DNA of 64,000 bases from CAVTWH01 sp963850915 (GTDB lineage: Bacteria; Actinomycetota; Actinomycetes; Mycobacteriales; Micromonosporaceae), in contig CAWKND010000004.1 of the NCBI GenBank assembly GCA_963850915.1, forward strand, positions 930,001-994,000. The letters are read 5' to 3'. The translations under genes and the position numbers were made by a program. The notes under the pieces are model-generated. The model was not told the DNA's origin, did not search any database, and worked only from the letters and a program-made list of their open reading frames with translations. Within the stretch, counting starts at the first letter, position 1, and each line of letters begins with the position of its first letter. This document shows, piece by piece, positions 32,370-40,678 of this stretch.

Positions 32370-33059
32370 TCAGATGCCGCGGCGGGTGTTCTCCACGCTG
32401 TTCGCGCCCAGGATCACCGCGCGCACGCTGTCCTCGACCTCCGTGGTGCACACGAAGATGAGCTCGTCGCCGGCCTCCAACGGGTCGTCCGGCGTGGGGA
32501 CGAGTACCCGCTTGCCGCGCAGTACGGCCACCAGCGCCGCGTCCCGGGGCAGTGGCACGTCACGTACCGCGTGACCGACGTAGGGCGCCGACTCGGGCAG
32601 GGTGATCTCGACCAGGTTGGCCTCGCTGCGCCGGAAGGTCATCAGGCGCACCAGGTCACCGACGGTCACCGCCTCCTCGACCAGGGCGGCCATCAGTCGC
32701 GGCTTGCTCACCGCGACGTCCACCCCCCACTGGTCGGTGAAGAGCCACTCGTTCTCCGCGCGGTTCACCCGGGCCACCACCCGGGCGACGGCGAACTCGG
32801 TCTTGGCCAGCAGCGAGCAGACCAGGTTCACCTTGTCGTCCCCGGTGGCCGCGACCACCACGTCGCAGCGCTGCAGTGCCGCCTCCTGGAGGCTGGCCAC
32901 CTCGCAGGCGTCGGCGAGTACCCACTCGGCGGCCGGTACCCGTTCGGGGCGTACCCGGTCGGGTGACTTCTCGATCAGCATCACCTGGTGGCCGTTCTCG
33001 ATCAGCTCGTTGGCGATCGAGCGGCCGACATTGCCGGCTCCCGCGATGGCGACCCGCAT
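32370..33059 (-). CDS. ceoC: TrkA-type RCK/KTN protein (potassium uptake regulator, CeoC-like)
   Basis: A 229-residue cytosolic NAD-binding regulator. The RCK_N Rossmann motif reads A-G-A-G-N-V-G-R-S-I-A (about residues 6-16), with an acidic strand-end in L-I-E-K-S. An RCK_C domain follows from about residue 145 (A-N-L-V-E-I-T-L-P-E-S-A-P). Such subunits gate potassium transporters in response to nucleotides. It follows ceoB by 2 bases on the same strand. No TrkH/TrkG channel gene is in the window; the nearest transporter is the divergent KimA-like gene. Confidence 0.86.
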   Translation of the reverse strand: MRVAIAGAGNVGRSIANELIENGHQVMLIEKSPDRVRPERVPAAEWVLADACEVASLQEAALQRCDVVVAATGDDKVNLVCSLLAKTEFAVARVVARVNRAENEWLFTDQWGVDVAVSKPRLMAALVEEAVTVGDLVRLMTFRRSEANLVEITLPESAPYVGHAVRDVPLPRDAALVAVLRGKRVLVPTPDDPLEAGDELIFVCTTEVEDSVRAVILGANSVENTRRGI

Positions 33060-33061
33060 GG

Positions 33062-33727
33062 TCAGTGCCCTCCTTCGGGCGCGGCACCGGTGATCCGGGT
33101 GACCGGGTCGACCAGTTCGTCGGTGACGAGCATGAAGACCTGGTCGCCATCCTGGAGCACGGTGGACGGCGTGGGCAGCATGCCGAGGCCGAAGCGCATG
33201 AGGTAGGCCACCCGGGCACCGCTCGCCTGCTCCAGGTCCTGTACCGGGCGGGTCACCCAGCCGGCGTGCACCGGTACTTCCATGATCGAGACGATGCTGG
33301 TCGGGTCGCGCCAGACGTCCAGGTTCCCCTCGGGGATCAGGTGCCGGATCATCCGGTCGGCGGTCCAGCGCACCGTGGCGACGGTCGGGATGCCCAGCCG
33401 TTCGTAGACCTCGGCGCGCTTCTGGTCGTAGATGCGGGCGACCACGCGGGGTACCCCGAAGGTTTCCCGGGCCAGCCGAGCCGAGATGATGTTGGAGTTG
33501 TCCCCGCTGGAGACGGCGGCGAACGCGTCTGCCCGCTCCACCCCGGCCTTGATCAGCACCTCCCGGTCGAAGCCGACGCCGGTGACGGTGATGCCGGTGA
33601 ACTCCACCCCCAGCCGGCGGAACGCGTCCGGGTCGGAGTCGATCACCGAGACCGAGTGACCCAGTGTCTGCAGGCTGTGGGCGAGCGTCGAGCCCACCCG
33701 GCCGCATCCCATGATCACGACGTGCAC
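33062..33727 (-). CDS. ceoB: TrkA-type RCK/KTN protein (CeoB-like)
   Basis: A 221-residue paralogue of the next gene. The N-terminal motif is V-V-I-M-G-C-G-R-V-G-S-T-L-A, with D in V-I-D-S-D-P-D-A-F. It also has G-V-G-F-D-R-E-V-L and a C-terminal RCK_C domain near S-I-V-S-I-M-E-V-P-V. GTG 33727 is preceded by GGGAGG at a good distance. Two tandem RCK genes match the mycobacterial ceoB-ceoC pair. It is the first gene of the operon and shares its promoter region with the KimA-like transporter. Confidence 0.86.
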   Translation of the reverse strand: MHVVIMGCGRVGSTLAHSLQTLGHSVSVIDSDPDAFRRLGVEFTGITVTGVGFDREVLIKAGVERADAFAAVSSGDNSNIISARLARETFGVPRVVARIYDQKRAEVYERLGIPTVATVRWTADRMIRHLIPEGNLDVWRDPTSIVSIMEVPVHAGWVTRPVQDLEQASGARVAYLMRFGLGMLPTPSTVLQDGDQVFMLVTDELVDPVTRITGAAPEGGH

Positions 33728-33834
33728 CTGTTGTCGCCTCCCGCGAGATCGCCGAACTAGCCGACAGCCTGCCATGGCCCCGCTCGCCCCGCCGTCCGCC
33801 CCACCGACGGCCGCCGCGGGCCTCGCCGGTGGAC

Positions 33835-33902
33835 GGCAAATGCCGCGCGCCGACCCGACCAACGCGAGGCAAATGGCCGAGAGCCAACCCAGACCAACGG
33901 GA
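33835..33902. repeat. Two imperfect 33-35-bp direct repeats in the ceoB/kimA promoter region
   Basis: Copies 33835-33867 and 33868-33902 both begin GGCAAATG and contain GACCAACG near the end, with small indels between. They lie just upstream of the transporter's -10 box and may bind a regulator. I see no match to a c-di-AMP riboswitch here. Confidence 0.75.
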
Positions 33903-33917
33903 TGGGCGCGCCGGCCC

Positions 33918-33923
33918 TAGTCT
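33918..33923 (+). promoter_or_regulatory. Candidate -10 box (TAGTCT) for the KimA-like transporter
   Basis: Eight bases before GTG 33932. An overlapping TAGCGT at 33924 is only 2 bases from the GTG and fits less well. Confidence 0.4.
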
Positions 33924-33931
33924 TAGCGTTC

Positions 33932-36034
33932 GTGGCGAACCCCACCTCACTGGTCAAGCGTCTGCTGATCGGCCGGCCTTTCCGGTCCGACCGGATGGCG
34001 CACACCCTGCTACCCAAGCGCATCGCTCTGCCGGTGTTCGCCTCGGACGCGCTCTCCTCGGTCGCGTACGCGCCGGACGAGATCCTGTTGACCCTGTCGG
34101 TGGGGGGTGCGGCGTTCTACGCGTACTCGCCCTGGATCGCCCTGTGCGTCGCGGTGGTCATGCTCACCGTGGTCGCCAGCTACCGGCAGAACGTGCACGC
34201 CTACCCCTCCGGCGGCGGCGACTACGAGGTGGCCACGGTCAACCTCGGCGGCAAGTACGGGCTCATCGTGGCCAGCGCGCTCATGGTCGACTACGTGCTG
34301 ACGGTGGCCGTCTCGGTCTCCTCGGGCGTGCAGAACCTGGGCTCCGCGTGGGGGTACGCCAACGACCACCCGGTCGAGGTGTCGGTCGCGCTCGTCGCCA
34401 TCCTGGCCGCGCTCAACCTGCGCGGCATCCGGGAGGCCGGGACCGCGTTCGCCATCCCCACCTACGCGTTCATGGCCGCGGTGATCCTCACCGTGTCGTG
34501 GGGCCTGATCCGGTACTACCTGCTCGGCGAGCACCTGCGGGCGGCCAGCGCAGACCTGCACGTACCGCCGGAGAAGAGCCTGGCGGGCTTCGCCTTCGCG
34601 TTCCTCATGGTGCGGACCTTCTCGTCCGGCTGCGCGGCGCTCACCGGCGTCGAGGCGATCTCCAACGGGGTTCCCTCATTCAAGCCGCCGAAGAGCAAGA
34701 ACGCGGCGACCACGCTGCTCATGCTGGGACTGATCGCGATCACCATGCTGATCGGCATCGTGGTGCTGTCCCGCCTGACCCACCTGCAGATCGTCGACTC
34801 GACGCACGACCTGCCCGCGGGGTACACCCAGCAGCCGGTCATCCCGCAGCTGGCCGACGTCGTGTTCGGCAGCTTCCGGCCGATGTTCTACCTGGTCATC
34901 GCGACCACCGCGTTGATCCTGGTACTCGCCGCGAACACCGCGTTCAACGGCTTCCCGGTGCTCGCCTCGATCCTGGCGCAGGACCGGTACCTGCCGCGCC
35001 AGCTGCACACCCGGGGCGACCGGCTGGCGTTCAGCAACGGCATCCTGTTCCTGGCGGTGTTCGCCGGCGTCCTGATCACCGCGTTCAAGGCGCAGCCCAC
35101 GCACCTGATCCAGCTGTACATCGTGGGTGTTTTCGTGTCCTTCACGCTGTCCCAGACCGGCATGCTGCGGCACTGGAACCGGCTGCTGCGTACCGAGCGC
35201 GACCCGCAGGTACGCAGCCGGATGATCCGCTCGCGCACGATCAACGGCTTCGGCCTGTGCATGACCGGCTTCGTACTCATCCTGGTGGTGGTCACCAAGT
35301 TCCTGGCCGGTGCGTGGATCTCGATCGCCATGATGGCCGCCATCTTCATGATCATGGTGGCCATCCGCAAGCACTACGACCACGTGGCCCGGGAGCTGAC
35401 GCCGACCGACGAGCGGCAGATGCTGCCCGCCCGCAACCACGCGATCGTCCTGGTCAGCAAGGTGCACCTGCCCACCCTGCGGGCCCTGGCGTACGCCCAG
35501 GGCACCCGGCCGGACACCATCACGGCGGTCACCGTGAACGTGGACGACGGGGAGACCCGGACCATCCAGGGCGACTGGGAGGCGCGCGGAATCTCCATCC
35601 CGCTGACCGTGGTCGACTCGCCCTACCGGGAGATCACCAAGCCGATCATCGACTTCGTGAAGAGCGTGCGTACCGACTCACCGCGCGACGTGGTCACCGT
35701 GTTCATCCCCGAGTACGTGGTCGGCCACTGGTGGGAGCACGTACTGCACAACCAGAGCGCGCTGCGGCTGAAGGGGCGGCTGCTCTTCGAGCCCGGGGTG
35801 ATGGTGGTCAGCGTGCCGTGGCAGCTGGAGTCCAGCCAGGGCAAGGACCTGTCCCGGCTGGATCTGGCCCGTGGCCCGGCCCGGGACCCGCGCGCCGGGT
35901 TCAGCGCCGCGGGGCAGCACCCGGCGCCCACCGTGGGCGAGCTGGCCGGCTCGGCGGCTCCGGCCGCTGCCCCGGCTTCTGCTGAGGGCGGTTCGGGCGA
36001 CCGGCCCGGCGACGGGACGGTGGGCGGTCAGTGA
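33932..36034 (+). CDS. KimA-like APC-superfamily potassium transporter
   Basis: A 700-residue protein: about 12 membrane segments (residues 30-480), then a cytosolic domain of about 200 residues. It aligns by eye with Bacillus KimA, a K+/H+ symporter. D39 and Y46 in S-D-A-L-S-S-V-A-Y, and D120 and S128 in V-D-Y-V-L-T-V-A-V-S, sit where KimA has D36, Y43, D117 and S125 (residues I recall as K+-binding). T-G-V-E-A-I-S-N is also kept. In mycobacteria the equivalent (Rv2690c) is annotated as an amino-acid permease; potassium is my inference, supported by the divergent RCK genes. GTG 33932 is favoured by the family's usual N-terminus S-L-V-K-R-L-L-I-G-R-P. Confidence 0.8.
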   Translation: MANPTSLVKRLLIGRPFRSDRMAHTLLPKRIALPVFASDALSSVAYAPDEILLTLSVGGAAFYAYSPWIALCVAVVMLTVVASYRQNVHAYPSGGGDYEVATVNLGGKYGLIVASALMVDYVLTVAVSVSSGVQNLGSAWGYANDHPVEVSVALVAILAALNLRGIREAGTAFAIPTYAFMAAVILTVSWGLIRYYLLGEHLRAASADLHVPPEKSLAGFAFAFLMVRTFSSGCAALTGVEAISNGVPSFKPPKSKNAATTLLMLGLIAITMLIGIVVLSRLTHLQIVDSTHDLPAGYTQQPVIPQLADVVFGSFRPMFYLVIATTALILVLAANTAFNGFPVLASILAQDRYLPRQLHTRGDRLAFSNGILFLAVFAGVLITAFKAQPTHLIQLYIVGVFVSFTLSQTGMLRHWNRLLRTERDPQVRSRMIRSRTINGFGLCMTGFVLILVVVTKFLAGAWISIAMMAAIFMIMVAIRKHYDHVARELTPTDERQMLPARNHAIVLVSKVHLPTLRALAYAQGTRPDTITAVTVNVDDGETRTIQGDWEARGISIPLTVVDSPYREITKPIIDFVKSVRTDSPRDVVTVFIPEYVVGHWWEHVLHNQSALRLKGRLLFEPGVMVVSVPWQLESSQGKDLSRLDLARGPARDPRAGFSAAGQHPAPTVGELAGSAAPAAAPASAEGGSGDRPGDGTVGGQ

Positions 36035-37290
36035 CCGGACCGGGGGGTACCCGCGCAGCCGTGGCCGGTGAGCCGGGGCTGCTGGGTACCCGGGTCGAGG
36101 TGGAGGTCGGCGCGGTCGCGCACGGCGGGCACTGCGTGGCGCGGGTACCCGACGGGCGGGTCGTGTTCGTCCGGCACACACTGCCCGGGGAGCGGGTACT
36201 CGTCGAGGTCACCGAGGAGCGCACCGGCTACCTGCGGGCGGACGCGGTACGGGTGCTGCGCGCGGCGCCCGGTCGGGTCAGCGCGCCGTGCCCGTACGCC
36301 GGCTCCTGTGGCGGGTGCGACTTCCAGCACGTCGACCCGGCGCTCCAGCGGGCGCTGAAGGCCGACGTCATCCGCGAGCAGCTGATCCGGCTGGGCAAGC
36401 TGCCCGTGGCCGAGGTGGAGGCGCTCGGGATCACCGTGGCCGAGCTGCCCGGCGGCCCGCTGGGCTGGCGTACCCGGGTGCGGTACGCGGTCGACGCGGG
36501 TGGCCACGCCGGGCTGCTGGGCGCCCGCTCGCACCAGGTGGTGCGGCTGGACCGGTGCCGCATCGCGCACCCGGCCATCCAGGCGCTGCCGGTGACCGGG
36601 CAGGAGTGGCCGGCCGACGACCATGTCGAAGCCGTCTCCGCCGCCGGTGGGGTCAGCGTGCTCGGTGACCGGTCGGGGCTGGTGTCCGGCCCCGGTACCG
36701 TCCGCGAGTGGGCGGTCGGTCGCGACTGGCAGCTGCCGGTGGAGGCGTTCTGGCAGGTACACCCGGCCGCCGCGGACACGCTCGCGGAGACGGTACTGGA
36801 GCTGCTGGCACCCCAGCCCGGGGAGCGCGCCTGGGACCTGTACGGCGGCGTCGGGCTGTTCGCGGCGGCACTGGCGCAGCGGATCGGGCCGGCCGGTACC
36901 GTGACGCTTGTCGAATCTGATCCGGCGGCCCTGGCCGGCGCCCGGGCGAGCCTGGCCGACCTGCCCGCCATCCGGGTGGTGGCCGCCACCGTCGAGCGGT
37001 TCCGCTCGAGTGACCGGCCCGACCTGGTGGTCCTCGACCCGCCGCGGTCCGGCGCCGGAGCGGCGGTCTCCCGCCGGCTGGCGGCCAGCGGTGCGCGGGC
37101 GGTGGCCTACGTCGCCTGTGACCCGGCCGCGTTCGCCCGGGACGTGGCGACCTTCCGGACCGCCGGCTGGCGGCTGGCCGCGCTGCGCGGCTTCGACGCC
37201 TTCCCGATGACCCACCACATCGAGGCCGTCGGCCTGCTGCTGCCGCCCGCGGCTGCTGGGGCCGGTGCGGTCGGAGCGACCGTTGTGTGA
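36031..37290 (+). CDS. Class I SAM-dependent RNA methyltransferase, TrmA/RlmC/RlmD family
   Basis: A 419-residue enzyme that likely makes 5-methyluridine in tRNA or rRNA. An N-terminal TRAM domain (about 10-70) precedes the iron-sulfur motif C-P-Y-A-G-S-C-G-G-C-D-F-Q-H (C-x5-C-x2-C, about 89-102). The SAM-binding motif is L-Y-G-G-V-G-L-F-A (about 270). The catalytic region has V-V-L-D-P-P-R-S-G-A-G and Y-V-A-C-D-P-A-A-F-A-R-D, with the nucleophile Cys. GTG 36031 overlaps the transporter stop (GTGA). It corresponds to Rv2689c in position. Which uridine it targets cannot be told. Confidence 0.86.
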   Translation: MTGPGGTRAAVAGEPGLLGTRVEVEVGAVAHGGHCVARVPDGRVVFVRHTLPGERVLVEVTEERTGYLRADAVRVLRAAPGRVSAPCPYAGSCGGCDFQHVDPALQRALKADVIREQLIRLGKLPVAEVEALGITVAELPGGPLGWRTRVRYAVDAGGHAGLLGARSHQVVRLDRCRIAHPAIQALPVTGQEWPADDHVEAVSAAGGVSVLGDRSGLVSGPGTVREWAVGRDWQLPVEAFWQVHPAAADTLAETVLELLAPQPGERAWDLYGGVGLFAAALAQRIGPAGTVTLVESDPAALAGARASLADLPAIRVVAATVERFRSSDRPDLVVLDPPRSGAGAAVSRRLAASGARAVAYVACDPAAFARDVATFRTAGWRLAALRGFDAFPMTHHIEAVGLLLPPAAAGAGAVGATVV

Positions 37291-37340
37291 AGGGTTCGTG
37301 TGAGGTCCGAACGGCCGGCTGCGCGTTACCCGACCCCGGT

Positions 37341-37346
37341 TAGAGT
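37341..37346 (+). promoter_or_regulatory. Candidate -10 box (TAGAGT) for dxs
   Basis: Eight bases before ATG 37355. An earlier in-frame ATG at 37349 is only 2 bases after the box, which argues for 37355 as the start. Confidence 0.5.
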
Positions 37347-37354
37347 GGATGGTC

Positions 37355-39292
37355 ATGAGCAGCTACCCAGGTCGCGACGACGCCGCCGACGCCATCCTGC
37401 CGCGCATCACCGGCCCGGGTGAGCTGGCCGGCCTCTCTGCCGAGGAGCTGGCGCTGCTGGCCAGCGAGATCCGCGACTTCCTGGTGGCGAAGGTCTCCCG
37501 CACCGGCGGCCACCTCGGCCCCAACCTCGGCGTGGTCGAGCTCACCCTGGCGCTGCACCGGGTCTTCGAGTCGCCCAAGGACCGGATCCTGTTCGACACC
37601 GGCCACCAGGCATACGTACACAAGATCGTGACCGGCCGGCAGGCCGGCTTCGACCAGCTGCGTCAGCGCGCCGGGTTGAGCGGGTACCCGAGCCGGGCGG
37701 AGTCCGAGCACGACGTGATCGAGAACTCGCACGCGTCCACCGCGCTGTCCTACGCCGACGGGATCGCCAAGGCGTACGCCCTGCGCGGCGAGAAGCGGCA
37801 CGTGGTGGCCGTGGTCGGTGACGGCGCGCTGACCGGCGGGATGTGCTGGGAGGCGCTCAACAACATCGCCGGCGCGAAGAACCCGCTGGTCATCGTGGTC
37901 AACGACAACGGCCGCTCCTACTCGCCGACCATCGGCGGGCTGGCCGACCACCTGTCCACGCTGCGGCTGAACCCCGGGTACGAGCGGGTACTCGACGCCG
38001 TCAAGGAGGCGCTCGGGCGTACCCCCCTGGTCGGGCCGCCGCTCTACGAGACGCTGCACGCGGTCAAGAAGGGCATCAAGGACGCGATCACCCCGCAGCC
38101 GATGTTCGAGGACCTGGGCATCAAGTACGTGGGGCCGGTCGACGGGCACGACATCGCGGCCGTCGAGTCGGCGCTGCGCCGGGCCAAGCGCTTCGGCGGC
38201 CCGGTCATCGTGCACGTGGTCACCAAGAAGGGCTACGGCTACCGGCCGGCCGAGGACGACGAGGCCGACTGCCTGCACGGGCCGGGCGCGTTCGACCCGA
38301 AGACCGGCCAGCTCACCGCCCCGCCGTCGCTGAAGTGGACGAGCGTCTTCGCCGACGAACTGGTCGCGCTGGCTGACGAGCGGGCCGACATCGTCGGCAT
38401 CACCGCCGCCATGGCCGAGCCGACCGGCGTGGCCAAGCTGATGAAGAAATACCCGGAGCGGGCCTACGACGTGGGCATCGCCGAGCAGCACGCGATCACC
38501 TCGGCGGCCGGCCTGGCCGTCGGCGGGCTGCACCCGGTGGTGGCCGTCTACGCCACCTTCCTCAACCGCGCCTTCGACCAGGTACTCCTCGACGTGGCGA
38601 TGCACCGGCTGCCGGTGACCATCGTGCTGGACCGGGCCGGCGTGACCGGACCGGACGGGCCGAGCCACTACGGGCTCTGGGACATGTCGGTCTTCGGTGT
38701 CGTCCCGGGCATCCGGATCGCGGCCCCCCGGGACGCCGCCACGCTGCGCCAGGAGCTGCGCGAGGCGGTGGCCGTGGTCGACGGGCCGACCATCGTGCGC
38801 TTCCCGACCGGGTCGGTCCCGGCCGACCTGCCGGCCATCGACCGGCGCGGACCGGTGGACATCCTGTCCCGTACCGGTGGGCAGGACGTACTGCTGGTCG
38901 GGGTCGGGGCGTTCGCGCACCTGGCGGTCGACGCGGCCGCCCGGATCGCCGAGCAGGGCTACGGTGTCACGGTCGTCGATCCCCGCTGGGTCCGCCCGAT
39001 CCCGGCCGAACTGGTCGCGCTCGCGGCGCGGTACCGGCTGGTGGTGTCCGTGGAGGACGGCATCCGTACCGGCGGCGTCGGCGACGCGCTCGGCCAGGCG
39101 ATGCGGGACGCGGGCGTGGGTACGCCACTGCGCGACATCGGCGTACCGCCCGGCTGGCACCCGCACGGCACGCGCGCCGAGATCCTCGCCGACCTGGGCC
39201 TGACCGCACAGGACGTGGCGCGTGCGGCCGTCGAGGCGGCCTCCCGGCTGCTGCCCGAGACCACTCCGGAGTCGCTCGTCGGCCGGGCCTGA
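37355..39292 (+). CDS. dxs: 1-deoxy-D-xylulose-5-phosphate synthase
   Basis: A 645-residue thiamine-diphosphate enzyme that joins pyruvate and glyceraldehyde 3-phosphate in the first step of the MEP isoprenoid pathway. The early G-H-L-G-P-N-L-G-V-V-E-L segment, the ThDP motif V-G-D-G-A-L-T-G-G-M-C-W-E-A-L-N-N (about residues 150-166) and the transketolase Pyr domain with D-V-G-I-A-E-Q-H-A (about residue 370) are intact. So is the C-terminal domain. The length is typical. The start is set by the -10 box at 37341. The enzyme stands alone here; no other MEP gene is in view. Confidence 0.95.
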   Translation: MSSYPGRDDAADAILPRITGPGELAGLSAEELALLASEIRDFLVAKVSRTGGHLGPNLGVVELTLALHRVFESPKDRILFDTGHQAYVHKIVTGRQAGFDQLRQRAGLSGYPSRAESEHDVIENSHASTALSYADGIAKAYALRGEKRHVVAVVGDGALTGGMCWEALNNIAGAKNPLVIVVNDNGRSYSPTIGGLADHLSTLRLNPGYERVLDAVKEALGRTPLVGPPLYETLHAVKKGIKDAITPQPMFEDLGIKYVGPVDGHDIAAVESALRRAKRFGGPVIVHVVTKKGYGYRPAEDDEADCLHGPGAFDPKTGQLTAPPSLKWTSVFADELVALADERADIVGITAAMAEPTGVAKLMKKYPERAYDVGIAEQHAITSAAGLAVGGLHPVVAVYATFLNRAFDQVLLDVAMHRLPVTIVLDRAGVTGPDGPSHYGLWDMSVFGVVPGIRIAAPRDAATLRQELREAVAVVDGPTIVRFPTGSVPADLPAIDRRGPVDILSRTGGQDVLLVGVGAFAHLAVDAAARIAEQGYGVTVVDPRWVRPIPAELVALAARYRLVVSVEDGIRTGGVGDALGQAMRDAGVGTPLRDIGVPPGWHPHGTRAEILADLGLTAQDVARAAVEAASRLLPETTPESLVGRA

Positions 39293-39302
39293 ACGGGACC
39301 CG

Positions 39303-40589
39303 GTGGACATCTTCATCGATCTGGACACCGCGCCACCACTCCCCGTCCACCGCCCGCCGCGCAGCCGGCTGCCCCGCCCCAACCCGCGCCTGCTGCTGGT
39401 GGTGGGCCTGCTGCTCGCCCTGGTCGTACCGGCCTCGGCGGCGGCCGCGGTACCGCCGGTCACGCCACTGTTCACCGTGCCGCTGACCCGTGAGCCGGCC
39501 TACCTCATCAGTGGGGGAGCGCTCTACCTCGGTACCGGCAACGACCTGCTGGCCTACCAGCTCGCCACCGGCCGGCTGCTCTGGCGTACCCACCTGGGCC
39601 AGCCGATCCAGAGGCTCAACACGGTCACCCCCGGCGGGGTACTGCTGGCGCTGCTGGATACCGGCCCGTCGCTCAGCCTGGCGGCGGTCGACGCGGTCAG
39701 TGGCCGGGCGCTGTGGCAGCGCGGCAACTTCTTCGGCCAGCCGGTACCGGGCGGGAGCAAACTGCTGGCCATCCAGTACGGCGGGCCGACCCAGGCAGCC
39801 CACGACGTGCTGCTGCTGGACGGGCGCAGCGGCAGCGCCAGTTGGCAGCGCAGCGTCCCGGAGGACGGTACGTTCCTCGCCGACCTGGCGACCCCGAGCA
39901 GTGGCCGGGCGGTACTGGCCAGGTCCGGCCCGAGCAGCCTGGACGTCGAGGTACTCCAGGTGGCGACCGGGGACACGGTGGTCCACGGCGACCTGGCGCA
40001 GCGGGTACCGGCCCTGGGCGCGGCGCTGATCGACTCCACGGTCAGCCTGGTGGGGAACCTGCTCGTGGTGGCTGCCGTGGCACCGGACGGGACGACGGCG
40101 TACGGCTTCGACGCCGGTACGCTGGCCCCGCTGTGGCGTACCGGGCTGCCCAGCGCCGCGCTCTACGCCAGCGACTGCGCCGCCGTGCTCTGCCTCTACG
40201 GCGAGGGCGGCACGGTCAGCCTGGACCGGGCCACCGGCGGCCTGCTCGGCGTCGCGGACTGGGATTCGGTGGTGGCGCTGGCGCCCGGCCGGCTGCTCGC
40301 CCAGCGGGACAGTGCCGCGATCGTCGGTACCAATCTGGTCAGCGTCCTCGACCTGACCGACTGGCGGTTGGTCACGATCGGCCCGCGCCCGCTGCTGATC
40401 CGGCCCGGGAGCAACCCGACCGACGTGTTCGTCGCGGTACTCGACCCCGGCGCGGTGGACGGTGCCCGGCCGGCAGTGCACACGCTCGGTACCACGCACG
40501 TCGGGCCGATCGGTAGTTGCCGCGGCGACACCGGGTACCTGGTGTGCTACGCCCTCGATCGGGGCCTGGTCGCCTTCACCCTGCCCTGA
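39303..40589 (+). CDS. Membrane-anchored PQQ-type beta-propeller protein, copy 1
   Basis: A 428-residue protein: a short cytosolic N-terminus with F-I-D-L-D-T-A-P-P-L (about residues 4-13), one membrane helix (about 32-53), then an extracytoplasmic domain of PQQ-like repeats (S-G-G-A-L-Y-L-G-T-G-N-D-L-L-A-Y-Q-L-A-T-G-R-L-L-W; further blades end G-R-A-L-W, A-S-W and L-W-R-T). The two Cys near S-D-C-A-A-V-L-C-L-Y and the two near the C-terminus (S-C-R-G-D, L-V-C-Y) may form disulfides. Enzyme residues are not visible; a binding or scaffold role is likely. GTG 39303 lies 10 bases after dxs. The next gene is a paralogue. Confidence 0.75.
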   Translation: MDIFIDLDTAPPLPVHRPPRSRLPRPNPRLLLVVGLLLALVVPASAAAAVPPVTPLFTVPLTREPAYLISGGALYLGTGNDLLAYQLATGRLLWRTHLGQPIQRLNTVTPGGVLLALLDTGPSLSLAAVDAVSGRALWQRGNFFGQPVPGGSKLLAIQYGGPTQAAHDVLLLDGRSGSASWQRSVPEDGTFLADLATPSSGRAVLARSGPSSLDVEVLQVATGDTVVHGDLAQRVPALGAALIDSTVSLVGNLLVVAAVAPDGTTAYGFDAGTLAPLWRTGLPSAALYASDCAAVLCLYGEGGTVSLDRATGGLLGVADWDSVVALAPGRLLAQRDSAAIVGTNLVSVLDLTDWRLVTIGPRPLLIRPGSNPTDVFVAVLDPGAVDGARPAVHTLGTTHVGPIGSCRGDTGYLVCYALDRGLVAFTLP

Positions 40590-40666
40590 GCCGGCGCCGA
40601 CCTCGATGACCCACGGGGGCGGCGAACCGGCCGGTCGGGGGAGCCGGCGCGGCCATCTTCGCGAGG

Positions 40667-40672
40667 TACGGT
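40667..40672 (+). promoter_or_regulatory. Candidate -10 box (TACGGT) for the second propeller gene
   Basis: Six bases before ATG 40679, with no Shine-Dalgarno sequence: a leaderless candidate. Confidence 0.5.
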
Positions 40673-40678
40673 CTGGTC

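Noticed and set aside
33728..33931. c-di-AMP (ydaO-type) riboswitch before the KimA-like gene
   Set aside because: The conserved riboswitch segments are not seen, and the candidate promoter leaves no leader to hold one.
33829..35985. A 718-codon plus-strand frame within the KimA-like gene
   Set aside because: It is the other frame of the transporter; composition is Arg/Pro/Ala-rich without membrane segments.
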